A DNA stretch of 64,000 bases from the NCBI GenBank assembly GCA_046330075.1, contig JAXLTL010000004.1, positions 62,001 through 126,000 on the forward strand. Direction: 5' to 3'. How positions within the stretch are numbered: the stretch's first letter is position 1; each line of letters begins with the position of its first letter. Below are positions 44,003 through 52,932 of this stretch, in pieces. A model generated the notes under the pieces. The model was not told where the DNA came from. It was given only the letters and a program-made list of their open reading frames with translations, and did no database searches. This DNA comes from JAJTFW01 sp046330075. GTDB taxonomy: Bacteria; Bacteroidota; Bacteroidia; AKYH767-A; OLB10. Made by a program: the position numbers and the translations under genes.

Positions 44003-45013
44003 TTATGACAACACCTGCATTAACGTCTCCACCTGCTCCCTGGTACCCAATACGAATAATTTCGAATCAGGTTTCATTATAGTCTCTGGTCCTGGGTTGA
44101 TAATGTATTCACCTTCAACGGTTTTGTAGCCAATTACGTTGGCTCCGGTTTTATTCCTGATCTCCAGTTCACGGATTGTTTTGCCTTTCAGACTCTCTTT
44201 GAGATTGTTGCATTTTATCTCTTCCAGCCGGATATTAATCCTTCCTGTGATATGGTCGATAAACTCAAGAACATCAGGTCGGGTCACCAGGGTTGCCATG
44301 TGCACACCGCCGATTTTATCCGGCATGATTACATTATTGGCCCCCGCACGCCGTAGTTTGTTTTCAGAAGTGTCTTCCGATGCCCGGGAGATAATTTTCA
44401 TCTCCGGTCGCAGCTCACGTGCAGTAAGTACCACAAATACATTGGCCGCATCATTGGGTAAGGTGGTGATGAGGGCGCGTGCCTTGGTAATGCCGGCTTC
44501 AATGAGAATTTCATCCTTGGTTGCATCGCCTTCTATGAACAGAAATTCGTCCTGTTCACGCAGATCACTTACCGCTTTTTCTCCATTCTCAATCACTACG
44601 AATGAATGCTTGTGAGCCCAAAGCTGTTCGCATGCCTGCTTCCCGTTACGGCCAAAACCGCATACGATGATATGGTCATTTAACTTATCAATCATTTTCA
44701 GGATTTTTCTGTATTTCAGATACCGCTGCAGTTCTCCTTCCATGATGTAGGTGGTGATGAGCGATATCCCATATGCGAAAATACCAATGGCAAGTATGAT
44801 GAGTCCGGCTGTGAACCAGCGACCAGCATCAGATAAAGTATGGACTACACCGAGTCCGACTGTCGAGAGAATAATGACAGTTGTATATACCGCTTCGCTG
44901 AAGGTATAATCCTCAATAGTCATAAAACCGCCAATGCCGATGATCATGGTACTAATGATCAGCGCCGCCGCAATTCGGAGTTGTCTGACTAAATGGAAAT
45001 GCCGTTTGTGCAT
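44003..45013 (-). CDS. K+ channel-like protein with RCK (TrkA-N/C) domains, altered filter
   Basis: 336 residues. Two membrane helices (LRIAAALIISTMIIGIGGFM and WFTAGLIILAIGIFAYGISL) flank a pore loop (SEAVYTTVIILSTVGLGVVH). A TrkA-N domain follows (DHIIVCGFGRNGKQACEQL, GxGxxG), with FIEGDATKDEILIEAGI, and a TrkA-C domain (IRELEIRNKTGANVIGYK, SKLFVLGTREQVETL). The architecture is that of MthK/Kch-type channels. The pore reads TVGLGV instead of TVGYGD/TVGFGE: both the aromatic residue and the acidic residue of the selectivity filter are replaced. It may still conduct, with changed selectivity, or be regulatory. Confidence 0.85.
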   Translation of the reverse strand: MHKRHFHLVRQLRIAAALIISTMIIGIGGFMTIEDYTFSEAVYTTVIILSTVGLGVVHTLSDAGRWFTAGLIILAIGIFAYGISLITTYIMEGELQRYLKYRKILKMIDKLNDHIIVCGFGRNGKQACEQLWAHKHSFVVIENGEKAVSDLREQDEFLFIEGDATKDEILIEAGITKARALITTLPNDAANVFVVLTARELRPEMKIISRASEDTSENKLRRAGANNVIMPDKIGGVHMATLVTRPDVLEFIDHITGRINIRLEEIKCNNLKESLKGKTIRELEIRNKTGANVIGYKTVEGEYIINPGPETIMKPDSKLFVLGTREQVETLMQVLS

Positions 45014-45101
45014 ACGGCGAAGTTACTGCAATTTGTGCCGATGAAGAGCCCGCGCAGGAGAAGGATATCAACCGTAAGTTGAGAAAAAAGAGGAGCGTGG
45101 A

Positions 45102-45335
45102 TCAGAGGTCCCACACACTTCCTCGTTTCTGTTCTGCAATCATCACACGGAGATTTTTCAGGAATCCCATAATCATGTAGAGAATGATCGGCGAGCCTAC
45201 TGTAAGACAGGACGCATAGATGAAAAACTTGCGGATGTTGGCAGAGGGTACATTGAGTTTTTCGCCCCACCATTCGCAAACACCGAAGGCCTGGCGTTCA
45301 AACCAGTTTTTAATCAGTTCTGTGATCTGTTGCAT
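45102..45335 (-). CDS. PspC-domain membrane protein
   Basis: 77 residues with a PspC-type core: FGVCEWWGEKLNVPSANIRK, then one long hydrophobic segment FFIYASCLTVGSPIILYMIM and GFLKNL. PspC proteins respond to or relieve inner-membrane stress; short stand-alone members are common in Bacteroidota. Its start overlaps the end of the DUF2851 gene by 26 nt, so expression is linked to that gene. A 55-nt spacer separates its stop from the channel gene region upstream in coordinates. Confidence 0.78.
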   Translation of the reverse strand: MQQITELIKNWFERQAFGVCEWWGEKLNVPSANIRKFFIYASCLTVGSPIILYMIMGFLKNLRVMIAEQKRGSVWDL

Positions 45336-46608
45336 GTTGTTGAAGAAGGTGTTGTCCGATGCCGCAATTTACACATTTTTTATAGTCGCAGTATTGCTTT
45401 TTCAGGTGCAATTGGGCCTGAGTATTACCGGCGTTTTGTGAATACCATCCTGTTTCCTGAAACAAACGGATGATCCTATTGTTTTCCGGCGGACATTTTT
45501 CCAGCCAGTATAGGGCCTTATCGCTCAGCAAGGGCTGGTGGCGCCTGCGACCGTAATAAAAGAGAAACGGGATGATGGCATTGATGATAAGCGTGTGTAT
45601 CGCATCCTTCCCCAGTTTTTTTGCATAGGGCTCCGAGCGGATCCCAAACCGGTAATGCTGATACCAATAGTCGGAGGCGGTTACATCCAGAAGTTCGGCC
45701 AATTCGCTGAGCTCGATAGCATTGATGATGCGGTCGAACAGATATTCGTGGTGGTTGAATAAGGCGGCAAATTGAGATATACGTAGTGTTGGGAAGTTGC
45801 CAGGACGTAAACCTCCGAATTTCCAAAGATGTGCTGACAGTGGCTGGAGATGGTATTTGTGGCGGAAAAACCGGTATTGACGTTTTAAGCGTTCGGCATA
45901 CGGGTCGGAAACCTGAGCCGGTAATAACCCGGCCTGACCGTATAACAGTGCTTCTATGTCTTCGGGTTGATCCCGGTGGCGGAGCAGCAATTCATGAGGC
46001 AGTGACTTTGCTATCAGCTCGAAGGGAAGGGCGTTGGTTTTAAATCCGAACGATCGTCCGAGTAGGCGATGAAAGGCTTCTGGCCAGCGCTTGTCGGTGG
46101 CGGCGATGATGCCTTCCAGGTCAGAGAAACGGCTTTCAAGGCGTTCGGTGAGCATACGGCCGAGTACCTGTTGTCGCACGAGGTCGCTTACCGTTAACAA
46201 CTGGCTGGAACAGGGCAGATATTTACCATGGCCTTCCATAAGATGGTGGTAATTTTCTGCATAGTGTTCAGGGAAAGCGCCACACATCACCAGCGTAGGG
46301 AATGGACTTCCGTCCTGTCGGGTGATGGTCGTATCGTTGATGTAAACGGCGTGGAGGATAATGTTGTCGTAACTGAGATCGCCGGTGTGATGATGACGGT
46401 GCCAGTCGCTGGCTCTGGTGTGAATTTCTACATTGCCTGCCCATAACATTCCATCAATGCGTAATCGTGCATTGAAAAAGTCAGGACCACTTTCGTAGTT
46501 GCGATATCCCGGATGGATGATTTCCAGTTTGTCGCCATTGATTAATCGTAATTCCGGCTGCAGCAATAAGCGCTGTTGCCAGATGAAGTAAAGAAATTCT
46601 TCCTGCAT
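45310..46608 (-). CDS. DUF2851 family protein
   Basis: 432 residues from the ATG at 46608 (MQEEFLYFIWQQRLL). Conserved pieces: GYRNYESGPDFFNARLRIDG, GNVEIHTRASDWHRHHHTGD, LHAVYIND, and late ALYWLEKCPPENNRIIRLF. These are characteristic of DUF2851, a family almost confined to Bacteroidota with no established function. The VEIH and SDW motifs recall a nuclease-like core, but this is speculation. The C-terminus has a small Cys cluster (QYCDYKKCVNCGIG), possibly metal-binding. The gene continues into the PspC gene with overlap. Confidence 0.82.
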   Translation of the reverse strand: MQEEFLYFIWQQRLLLQPELRLINGDKLEIIHPGYRNYESGPDFFNARLRIDGMLWAGNVEIHTRASDWHRHHHTGDLSYDNIILHAVYINDTTITRQDGSPFPTLVMCGAFPEHYAENYHHLMEGHGKYLPCSSQLLTVSDLVRQQVLGRMLTERLESRFSDLEGIIAATDKRWPEAFHRLLGRSFGFKTNALPFELIAKSLPHELLLRHRDQPEDIEALLYGQAGLLPAQVSDPYAERLKRQYRFFRHKYHLQPLSAHLWKFGGLRPGNFPTLRISQFAALFNHHEYLFDRIINAIELSELAELLDVTASDYWYQHYRFGIRSEPYAKKLGKDAIHTLIINAIIPFLFYYGRRRHQPLLSDKALYWLEKCPPENNRIIRLFQETGWYSQNAGNTQAQLHLKKQYCDYKKCVNCGIGQHLLQQHATDHRTD

Positions 46609-46667
46609 TGGCGGCAAAACTACTGCAGGGCCCACCGCACAGTCGTATGATAAATACTTGTATCCGT

Positions 46668-47153
46668 TTAGTGCTTTTGTCGCTGGTCAGTGCTAAAGGA
46701 GCCAAACAAACGTTCGAGTTGTTGTTGCCGGTAACGGAAGATGGATTGTACCTGACTGCCTACAAACAGCCGATTGACAAGGCGTCCCACCGGCCCGAAT
46801 GGGATTTTGTAATGCACAATGTCGCGCATTTCAACCCCTCCTTCTATCTCCCGGAAGTGATGCTGATGATGCCAGAGTGCATACGGACCAAATCGCTGTT
46901 CATCTACAAAAAAACTACGGTTACGCACATGGGTAATTTCTGTGACCCATTTTAATGGGATGCCCAAAACCGGTCTGACATGGTAACTGATCAGCATACC
47001 GGCATACATCTCCTCTCCGGGAGTGTAACCCGACAAAATCTCAAAGCCCATGTACTCAGGTGTTATTGTTTTCAGATTGGCCGGTGATGAAAAAAAGTCC
47101 CACGCTTTGTCAAGACTGATCGGCAGCTTTTGTATGGTTTCGAGACGATGCAT
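46668..47153 (-). CDS. SRPBCC-family protein
   Basis: 161 residues of the START/SRPBCC helix-grip fold: opening HRLETIQKLPISLDKAWDFF, SSPANLKTITPEYMGFEIL, then ITHVRNRSFFVDEQRFGPYA, LWHHQHHFREIEGGVEMRDI, and PFGPVGRLVNRLFVGSQVQS. Such stand-alone proteins bind small hydrophobic ligands; the ligand is unknown. Cytosolic (no signal). The DUF2851 gene follows 59 nt downstream on the same strand. Divergent from pyrG. Confidence 0.82.
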   Translation of the reverse strand: MHRLETIQKLPISLDKAWDFFSSPANLKTITPEYMGFEILSGYTPGEEMYAGMLISYHVRPVLGIPLKWVTEITHVRNRSFFVDEQRFGPYALWHHQHHFREIEGGVEMRDIVHYKIPFGPVGRLVNRLFVGSQVQSIFRYRQQQLERLFGSFSTDQRQKH

Positions 47154-47438
47154 AGTTCGGTGCTGTTCGTTTCTGTAACAAGATCAGGCTGGTTTTGTTC
47201 ATATGGAAACGGCCGACCGCTTGGTTTCAGACAGAGATCCGTCTGCTTCGAAAGGTGCCTGACCCGTCTGTTCGCAACCTTATTTTTAATTGTTTTTTCA
47301 ACGGCAGGCAAGAGGTTTGGGTAAAAAGTGGTGCCGTTTTTACCCCGTATGTTACACGTTAACAGCAATTTGTATATTTTTACCTGCTTTTGTTTTCACC
47401 AATCTCGATTTTTTATTCGAAGGGGTTCAACTTTGCCT

Positions 47439-47446
47439 TAATTTTG
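47439..47446 (+). promoter_or_regulatory. -7 box of pyrG
   Basis: TAATTTTG, exact TAnnTTTG, 16 nt before the pyrG ATG. I see no convincing TTG about 20 nt upstream. Confidence 0.45.
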
Positions 47447-47462
47447 TGCAAACCTTCTCCCC

Positions 47463-49139
47463 ATGTCACCCATCAGCACCACCACGGTTCGGTACATATT
47501 CGTCACCGGAGGCGTAACCTCGTCCTTAGGTAAAGGCATTATTTCCGCTTCGCTTGCCAAATTGCTGCAGGCCCGCGGGTATCGGGTGACGATACAAAAG
47601 CTGGATCCGTATATCAATGTGGATCCGGGTACGCTGAATCCTTACGAACATGGTGAATGTTTTGTGACCAATGACGGCACAGAAACAGATCTGGATTTAG
47701 GTCACTATGAGCGTTTTTTAAATACGTCAACATCACAGGCAAACAACGTTACTACCGGGCGTATTTACCAAACTGTCATTAACCGTGAACGTGAAGGAGC
47801 CTATCTGGGAAAGACGGTACAGGTTATTCCGCACATTACGGATGAGATCAAGCGTCGCATAAAGCTGCTGGGCGAAACTGGTGAGTATGATATTGTGATC
47901 ACTGAGATCGGCGGAACAGTTGGTGATATTGAATCGCTGCCGTATATCGAGTCAGTACGTCAGATGATCTGGGAAATGGGAGCCTCTAATGCTGCGGTTA
48001 TCCATCTTACTTTATTGCCGTACCTCAGCACCACGGGTGAGTTGAAAACCAAACCCACTCAGCACTCGGTAAAGATGCTGCTGGAGTATGGAATTCAGCC
48101 CGATGTACTTGTATGCCGTACGGAGAAACCGATGTCGAATGACCTGCGCCGGAAAATCGCATTGTTCTGTAATGTCAATATCAATGCAGTTATAGAATCA
48201 ATCGATGCTTCTACCATCTACGATGTACCGCTGCTGATGCTGAAAGAGCAGCTCGATAAAGTAATTCTCAATAAACTCAAGCTTCCTCTCAAGCAGGAAC
48301 CGGATATGGCAGCCTGGAAGGATTTTCTGGGTAAACTTAAAAATCCGGTCTATGAAGTACGGATAGGACTGATTGGAAAATACATTGAGCTGAAAGATGC
48401 TTACAAGTCGATCGCTGAAGCGTTTATTCATGCCGGAGTGGCCAATGAATGTAAAGTTAAGCTGGAGTGGATTCATTCCGAGAAGATAGATACGGATAAC
48501 GTAAAATCACAGTTGGGTACCCTGAACGGAATTCTGGTTGCACCGGGATTTGGTGAGCGTGGATTTGAAGGGAAAATCACGGCTATCCGTTTTGCGCGTG
48601 AAAATAAAATACCGTTCCTGGGAATTTGTCTTGGTATGCAATGTGCCGTAGTGGAGTTTGCCAGAAATGTTCTCGGATTTTCGGATGCTCACTCTACTGA
48701 GATGAAGCCTGAGTCATCTCACCCTGTTATTGATATGATGGAAGAGCAGAAGGCCATCACCAACAAAGGTGGAACCATGCGCCTGGGTGAGTATCCCTGT
48801 AACATCACAAAGGGGACCCGCGCCTATCAGGTGTATGGTAAAACGAAAATAATGGAACGTCACCGCCATCGTTATGAGTTTAATAACAAGTATCTCGACG
48901 ATTTTGAAAAGGCCGGCATGATTCCTTCGGGTACAAATCCCGATAATAACCTGGTGGAAATTGTCGAACTGAAAAATCATCCCTGGTTTATGGGTGTTCA
49001 GTTTCATCCTGAATACAAAAGTACCGTGCTGAACCCCCATCCGCTCTTTGTCCGATTTGTGAAAGCAGCCCTCGATAAGGCGAATGGAACGCTGATGGAT
49101 ACCCGTACGGATGTGGCTTCCGGTGCTTATGCAGGTTAA
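47463..49139 (+). CDS. pyrG: CTP synthase
   Basis: Makes CTP from UTP using glutamine and ATP. The N-terminal amidoligase domain begins YIFVTGGVTSSLGKG and contains QKLDPYINVDPGTLNPYEHG and VITEIGGTVGDIESLPYIE. The C-terminal class I glutamine amidotransferase domain holds PGFGERGFEGKI, nucleophile Cys in LGICLGMQCAVVE and the His/Glu pair in GVQFHPEYKS. 558 aa, about 20 residues longer than the Escherichia coli enzyme at the C-terminus. Monocistronic or leading into yidC, 65 nt away with its own promoter-like box. Confidence 0.97.
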   Translation: MSPISTTTVRYIFVTGGVTSSLGKGIISASLAKLLQARGYRVTIQKLDPYINVDPGTLNPYEHGECFVTNDGTETDLDLGHYERFLNTSTSQANNVTTGRIYQTVINREREGAYLGKTVQVIPHITDEIKRRIKLLGETGEYDIVITEIGGTVGDIESLPYIESVRQMIWEMGASNAAVIHLTLLPYLSTTGELKTKPTQHSVKMLLEYGIQPDVLVCRTEKPMSNDLRRKIALFCNVNINAVIESIDASTIYDVPLLMLKEQLDKVILNKLKLPLKQEPDMAAWKDFLGKLKNPVYEVRIGLIGKYIELKDAYKSIAEAFIHAGVANECKVKLEWIHSEKIDTDNVKSQLGTLNGILVAPGFGERGFEGKITAIRFARENKIPFLGICLGMQCAVVEFARNVLGFSDAHSTEMKPESSHPVIDMMEEQKAITNKGGTMRLGEYPCNITKGTRAYQVYGKTKIMERHRHRYEFNNKYLDDFEKAGMIPSGTNPDNNLVEIVELKNHPWFMGVQFHPEYKSTVLNPHPLFVRFVKAALDKANGTLMDTRTDVASGAYAG

Positions 49140-49178
49140 ATAATCGCTTCCCAAGAGGCGTATTCCACTCAGGAATTG

Positions 49179-49186
49179 TATTTTTG
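49179..49186 (+). promoter_or_regulatory. -7 box of yidC
   Basis: TATTTTTG, exact TAnnTTTG, 18 nt before the yidC ATG in the 65-nt pyrG-yidC gap. No clear -33 TTG. Confidence 0.4.
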
Positions 49187-49204
49187 CGCCCTAAATTTCC
49201 CTGA

Positions 49205-51073
49205 ATGGATCGTCAGTCAATGATCGGGCTATTGCTTATAGGCCTGATTCTCATAGGTTTCTCAATATGGACCTCACCAAGCGAGGAGCAGTTAGCTGCT
49301 GCTAAGCGTCAGCAGGACAGTATAGCAAAAGTAGAGCAGGCGCAGGCTGCCCAAGCCGCTGCCCGCCTTAAAAATGCGGCAAATGCTCCCGCCCCTGTTG
49401 TCGACACGACCATTTCTGATTCAGCCCGCTCAGCCATGATGGCGGATATGCTCGGATCTTTTGCTTCCGGAGCGACCGGTACTGAAGCGGCAACCGTCAT
49501 TGAAAATGAATTAATCAAAGTCACATTGTCCAACAAGGGTGGACGCATTCATGCTGTAGAGCTGAAGAAATATAAATCTTCTGCCGGCAAGCCGGTTGTG
49601 TTGTTTGCTTCTGACTCGACCCGTTTTGGCCTGAATTTCTTTGCGCAAAACCGCAGTATTTCAACCGATGGGCTTTTCTTTCGCCCGACTGGCAGCGGAT
49701 TCAGTGTTGCAGGAAAGGATAGCAATGCGATCGCTTTCCGTTTGGAAGCGGGTAGCCCCGACCGTTATATGGAATACGTTTACACACTTGCCGGAAACAG
49801 CTATAAGATTGGTTACAAAATCAATTTCGTTGGCCTGAAAGATGTCATTGCCGCCAATACCGGGTATGTGGAGCTGAACTGGAATGAACGCCTCCACAAT
49901 CAGGAGAAGAGTATAGAGAACGAACGAAAGGCCTCTACCATTTACTACCGGTTTAACGACGAAGACGGCGACGTAGACCATCTCTCTGAAACCAAGGATG
50001 CGAAAGATGAAATCAAAACGACCCTGAAATGGGTGTCGATGAAACAACAATTTTTCACCCAGGCTCTGGTGGCTGATAAGGGATTTGACAAACCTACGCG
50101 TATTGAAACAATCGGCGGTCAGGAAAACGATCCTTTTGTGAAGCAAATGAATATATCTCTCACCTTGCCCTATAATCACAGCAACAGTGAATCATTTGCC
50201 ATGCATTTTTACATCGGACCTAACCATTTTCAATTACTCAAGCAGGCCGGTGATAATCTTGAAAAGCAGATTCCGCTGGGCTGGGGGATTTTCGGTTGGG
50301 TAAACCGGTATATCGTTATTTTCCTGTTTAATCTGCTCAATGGTTTTAACTGGAATTATGGAATCATTATTCTGGTGATGACCATCGCCATCAAGCTGAT
50401 GTTACTTCCACTTACATTCAAGGCCTATCTTTCACAGGCAAAAATGAAAGTGATTAAGCCGGAGATTGAAGAAATTCAGGGTAAGTTCAAAGAGGATCCG
50501 ATGAAGATGCAGCAGGAGATGCTCGGGCTCTACCGGAAGGCCGGCGTAAGTCCTCTGGGAGGTTGTTTGCCAATGATACTTCAATTGCCGATTCTGATTG
50601 CTATGTTCCGCTTTTTCCCGCAGTCTATCGAACTCCGTCAGGAAAGCTTCCTTTGGGCAAAGGATCTGAGTACCTACGATTCTATTCTCGATCTTCCTTT
50701 TCACATCTGGGGCTATGGCGATCACGTTAGCTTGTTTACGTTGCTGATGACGGTTTCCACACTCCTGATTACCATGGTGAACAGTCAGACAACAATGACC
50801 AATCCTCAGATGAAGTGGATGATGTATCTGATGCCGATTGTGTTCCTGGGTGTCTTCAATAATTATTCCGCGGGCTTGAGTTATTATTATTTCCTCGCAA
50901 ATATTATCTCTATCGGTCAGCAATATCTCTTCAAATCATTTGTGAATGATGATGAGATTCACCGGAAGATACAGGAGAACAAGAAACGCCCTCAGGCTCA
51001 AACCAAGTCGAAGTTCCAGCAACGACTTGAAAAAATGGCAAAGGAGCGGGGATACCAGTTACCTAAGAAATAA
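49205..51073 (+). CDS. yidC: Membrane protein insertase YidC
   Basis: Inserts and folds inner-membrane proteins. N-terminal anchor (MIGLLLIGLILIGFSIWTS), an Ala/Gln-rich linker, and the large periplasmic beta domain at about residues 95-370 (NKGGRIHAVELKKYKSSAGK). The conserved five-helix core follows: IFGWVNRYIVIFLFNLL, NYGIIILVMTIAIKLMLLPL, GGCLPMILQLPILIAMFRFF, and the last helices. A basic C-terminal tail (KKRPQAQTKSKFQQRLEKM) may bind ribosomes. 622 aa, normal for Bacteroidota. Confidence 0.96.
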   Translation: MDRQSMIGLLLIGLILIGFSIWTSPSEEQLAAAKRQQDSIAKVEQAQAAQAAARLKNAANAPAPVVDTTISDSARSAMMADMLGSFASGATGTEAATVIENELIKVTLSNKGGRIHAVELKKYKSSAGKPVVLFASDSTRFGLNFFAQNRSISTDGLFFRPTGSGFSVAGKDSNAIAFRLEAGSPDRYMEYVYTLAGNSYKIGYKINFVGLKDVIAANTGYVELNWNERLHNQEKSIENERKASTIYYRFNDEDGDVDHLSETKDAKDEIKTTLKWVSMKQQFFTQALVADKGFDKPTRIETIGGQENDPFVKQMNISLTLPYNHSNSESFAMHFYIGPNHFQLLKQAGDNLEKQIPLGWGIFGWVNRYIVIFLFNLLNGFNWNYGIIILVMTIAIKLMLLPLTFKAYLSQAKMKVIKPEIEEIQGKFKEDPMKMQQEMLGLYRKAGVSPLGGCLPMILQLPILIAMFRFFPQSIELRQESFLWAKDLSTYDSILDLPFHIWGYGDHVSLFTLLMTVSTLLITMVNSQTTMTNPQMKWMMYLMPIVFLGVFNNYSAGLSYYYFLANIISIGQQYLFKSFVNDDEIHRKIQENKKRPQAQTKSKFQQRLEKMAKERGYQLPKK

Positions 51074-51092
51074 TTTTCAGGATTCTGTTCTC

Positions 51093-51611
51093 ATGGCAAT
51101 CCCGATGATATCGCACAATAAATATTGGGTAATTGTCCTGGTATTCATTTTTTCCGCCTGTAAAACCAGAACTTCCGAAACTGTAACATCACCTGCATCC
51201 GCAGTTCCGGGTGATTCTTTGCTGGTGAGTTTACAGCGCGGGGCCTGTTTTGGCGCCTGCCCGCAGTTTACATGTACAATATATAAAACCGGACTTGCAG
51301 TGTATGATGGGGAGCGCAATGTGAAAAAGACCGGTATCTGGAAGGCACAGGTTTCAACCGAAACACTCTCTGCCTTGGTCGGATTGATACGTAATTACAA
51401 GGTAGAAGAGAAGGATACTGTTTATATCAATAAATACCTCGCCGATTATCCAGCTTTTTTCATTACCGTTTCGGATCAAAAACCTGCCAGACGGATTTAT
51501 GTGAACCATGATCAGCCGCCTGTGGAAATCACCGAATTTGTTTCGGAACTGGAGAAGACAATGGATGCGCTCGAGTGGAAAAACCTGCAGGGTTTGAAGG
51601 TGGATGAATAA
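51093..51611 (+). CDS. DUF6438-like lipoprotein
   Basis: 172 residues from the ATG at 51093 (MAIPMISHNKYWVIVLVFIF, lipobox IFSAC); a start at 51105 is also possible. An open frame reaches back to 50946 but would overlap yidC and lose the signal. The mature part has the DUF6438 pattern LQRGACFGACPQFTCTIYKT, VYDGERNVKKTGIW and FITVSDQKPARRIYVNHDQP. Function unknown; predicted periplasmic or outer-membrane lipoprotein. 19 nt after yidC, so possibly co-transcribed. Confidence 0.78.
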   Translation: MAIPMISHNKYWVIVLVFIFSACKTRTSETVTSPASAVPGDSLLVSLQRGACFGACPQFTCTIYKTGLAVYDGERNVKKTGIWKAQVSTETLSALVGLIRNYKVEEKDTVYINKYLADYPAFFITVSDQKPARRIYVNHDQPPVEITEFVSELEKTMDALEWKNLQGLKVDE

Positions 51612-51658
51612 ATTTTCATTTGTGTTCGATTTTTCTCGCTTTTTCTTCTGCTTCGCCG

Positions 51659-51666
51659 TAAATTTG
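51659..51666 (+). promoter_or_regulatory. -7 box of hppD
   Basis: TAAATTTG, exact TAnnTTTG, 22 nt before the ATG. The upstream -33 area is pyrimidine-rich and lacks a TTG. Confidence 0.45.
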
Positions 51667-51688
51667 GAGTCCCCAAACCTTCGTTAAC

Positions 51689-52783
51689 ATGTCAACTGAC
51701 TTCCTGCCATTGAATGGCACCGACCACATCGAATTCTATGTCGGTAATGCGAAACAAGCCGCTTATTATTATCAACATGCCTTTGGCTTCCGGCTGGTGG
51801 CGTATTCCGGACCGGAAACCGGAGTCAGAGATCGTGCTTCTTATGTCCTGCAACAAGGGAAAGTGCGTTTTGTGCTGACCACCGCCCTTCATCCTGATCA
51901 TGAAATCACCCGCCATGTGGCTCAGCATGGTGATGGTGTTAAAGTGCTTGCACTTTGGGTCGACGATGCAGAAAAGGCGTTTTATGAAACCATGTCGCGC
52001 GGGGCCCGTGCCCATACCGAGCCCCAAACGCTGACCGACGAATTCGGCGAAGTAAAAGTAGCTGCCATCCATACCTATGGAGAAACCATTCACCGGTTCA
52101 TCGAACGGAAAAACTACAAAGGAGCCTTTATGCCGGGATTCAAGGCAGTAACATCTGCCATGCATGTGGAGCCGGTCGGACTCGAATACGTGGATCACTG
52201 CGTAGGAAATGTTGAGCTGGGCCGTATGAACGAGTGGGTGAAATTCTACGAGGATGTCATGGGCTTTAAAATGATCATCACCTTTGATGACAAGGATATT
52301 TCCACCGAATACAGTGCCCTGATGTCAAAAGTGGTTTCTAACGGTAACGGATATGTGAAATTTCCGATCAATGAACCGGCGGAAGGGAAGAAGAAGTCAC
52401 AGATTGATGAATACCTGGAGTTTTATCATGGTGCAGGAGTGCAGCATATCGCCATTATTACGAACAATATTATCGAAACAGTAACCCGGTTAAAAGACCG
52501 CGGTGTCGATTTCCTTACGGTTCCCCAGACCTATTACGATGATCTGATTCAGCGCGTAGGGAAGATTGACGAGGATATGGAAGAACTTTCTAAACTGGGC
52601 ATTCTGGTTGATCGTGATGATGAAGGGTATCTCCTGCAGTTGTTCACCAAACCGGTAGAAGACAGACCTACCGTATTCTTTGAAATTATTCAACGTAAAG
52701 GTGCCCGTTCATTTGGTAAGGGGAACTTTAAAGCCCTTTTCGAAGCCATCGAAAGAGAGCAGGCACTGAGAGGGAATCTGTAA
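51689..52783 (+). CDS. hppD: 4-hydroxyphenylpyruvate dioxygenase
   Basis: Fe(II) enzyme of tyrosine breakdown; makes homogentisate. Two vicinal-oxygen-chelate halves: N-terminal from DHIEFYVGNAKQAAYYYQHA and the catalytic C-terminal from EYVDHCVGNVELGRMNEWV. Iron ligands are His in VDHCV, His in GAGVQHIAIITNN and Glu in PTVFFEIIQRKG. The C-terminal GFGxGNF-like element is ARSFGKGNFKALFEAIE. 364 aa is typical. No other homogentisate-pathway gene is in the window; single-gene unit with own terminator. Confidence 0.96.
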   Translation: MSTDFLPLNGTDHIEFYVGNAKQAAYYYQHAFGFRLVAYSGPETGVRDRASYVLQQGKVRFVLTTALHPDHEITRHVAQHGDGVKVLALWVDDAEKAFYETMSRGARAHTEPQTLTDEFGEVKVAAIHTYGETIHRFIERKNYKGAFMPGFKAVTSAMHVEPVGLEYVDHCVGNVELGRMNEWVKFYEDVMGFKMIITFDDKDISTEYSALMSKVVSNGNGYVKFPINEPAEGKKKSQIDEYLEFYHGAGVQHIAIITNNIIETVTRLKDRGVDFLTVPQTYYDDLIQRVGKIDEDMEELSKLGILVDRDDEGYLLQLFTKPVEDRPTVFFEIIQRKGARSFGKGNFKALFEAIEREQALRGNL

Positions 52784-52802
52784 TAAAATAGAACATGAGT
52801 GG

Positions 52803-52831
52803 AAAGGCCCGGTTAGTTTCCGGGCTTTTTT
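52803..52831 (+). terminator. Rho-independent terminator after hppD
   Basis: GCCCGG / CCGGGC stem (52807-52812 with 52820-52825), seven-base loop TTAGTTT, flanked by AAAG and a run of seven T. Confidence 0.88.
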
Positions 52832-52932
52832 ATTGAAAATGAGCAGTTTGCGATCAGACAGATACGCTGAGTTATTGCAACTATTTTGAAGATTATCAGT
52901 ATAAAGCAGTGATTACAAGTGTAAAAGAAATC

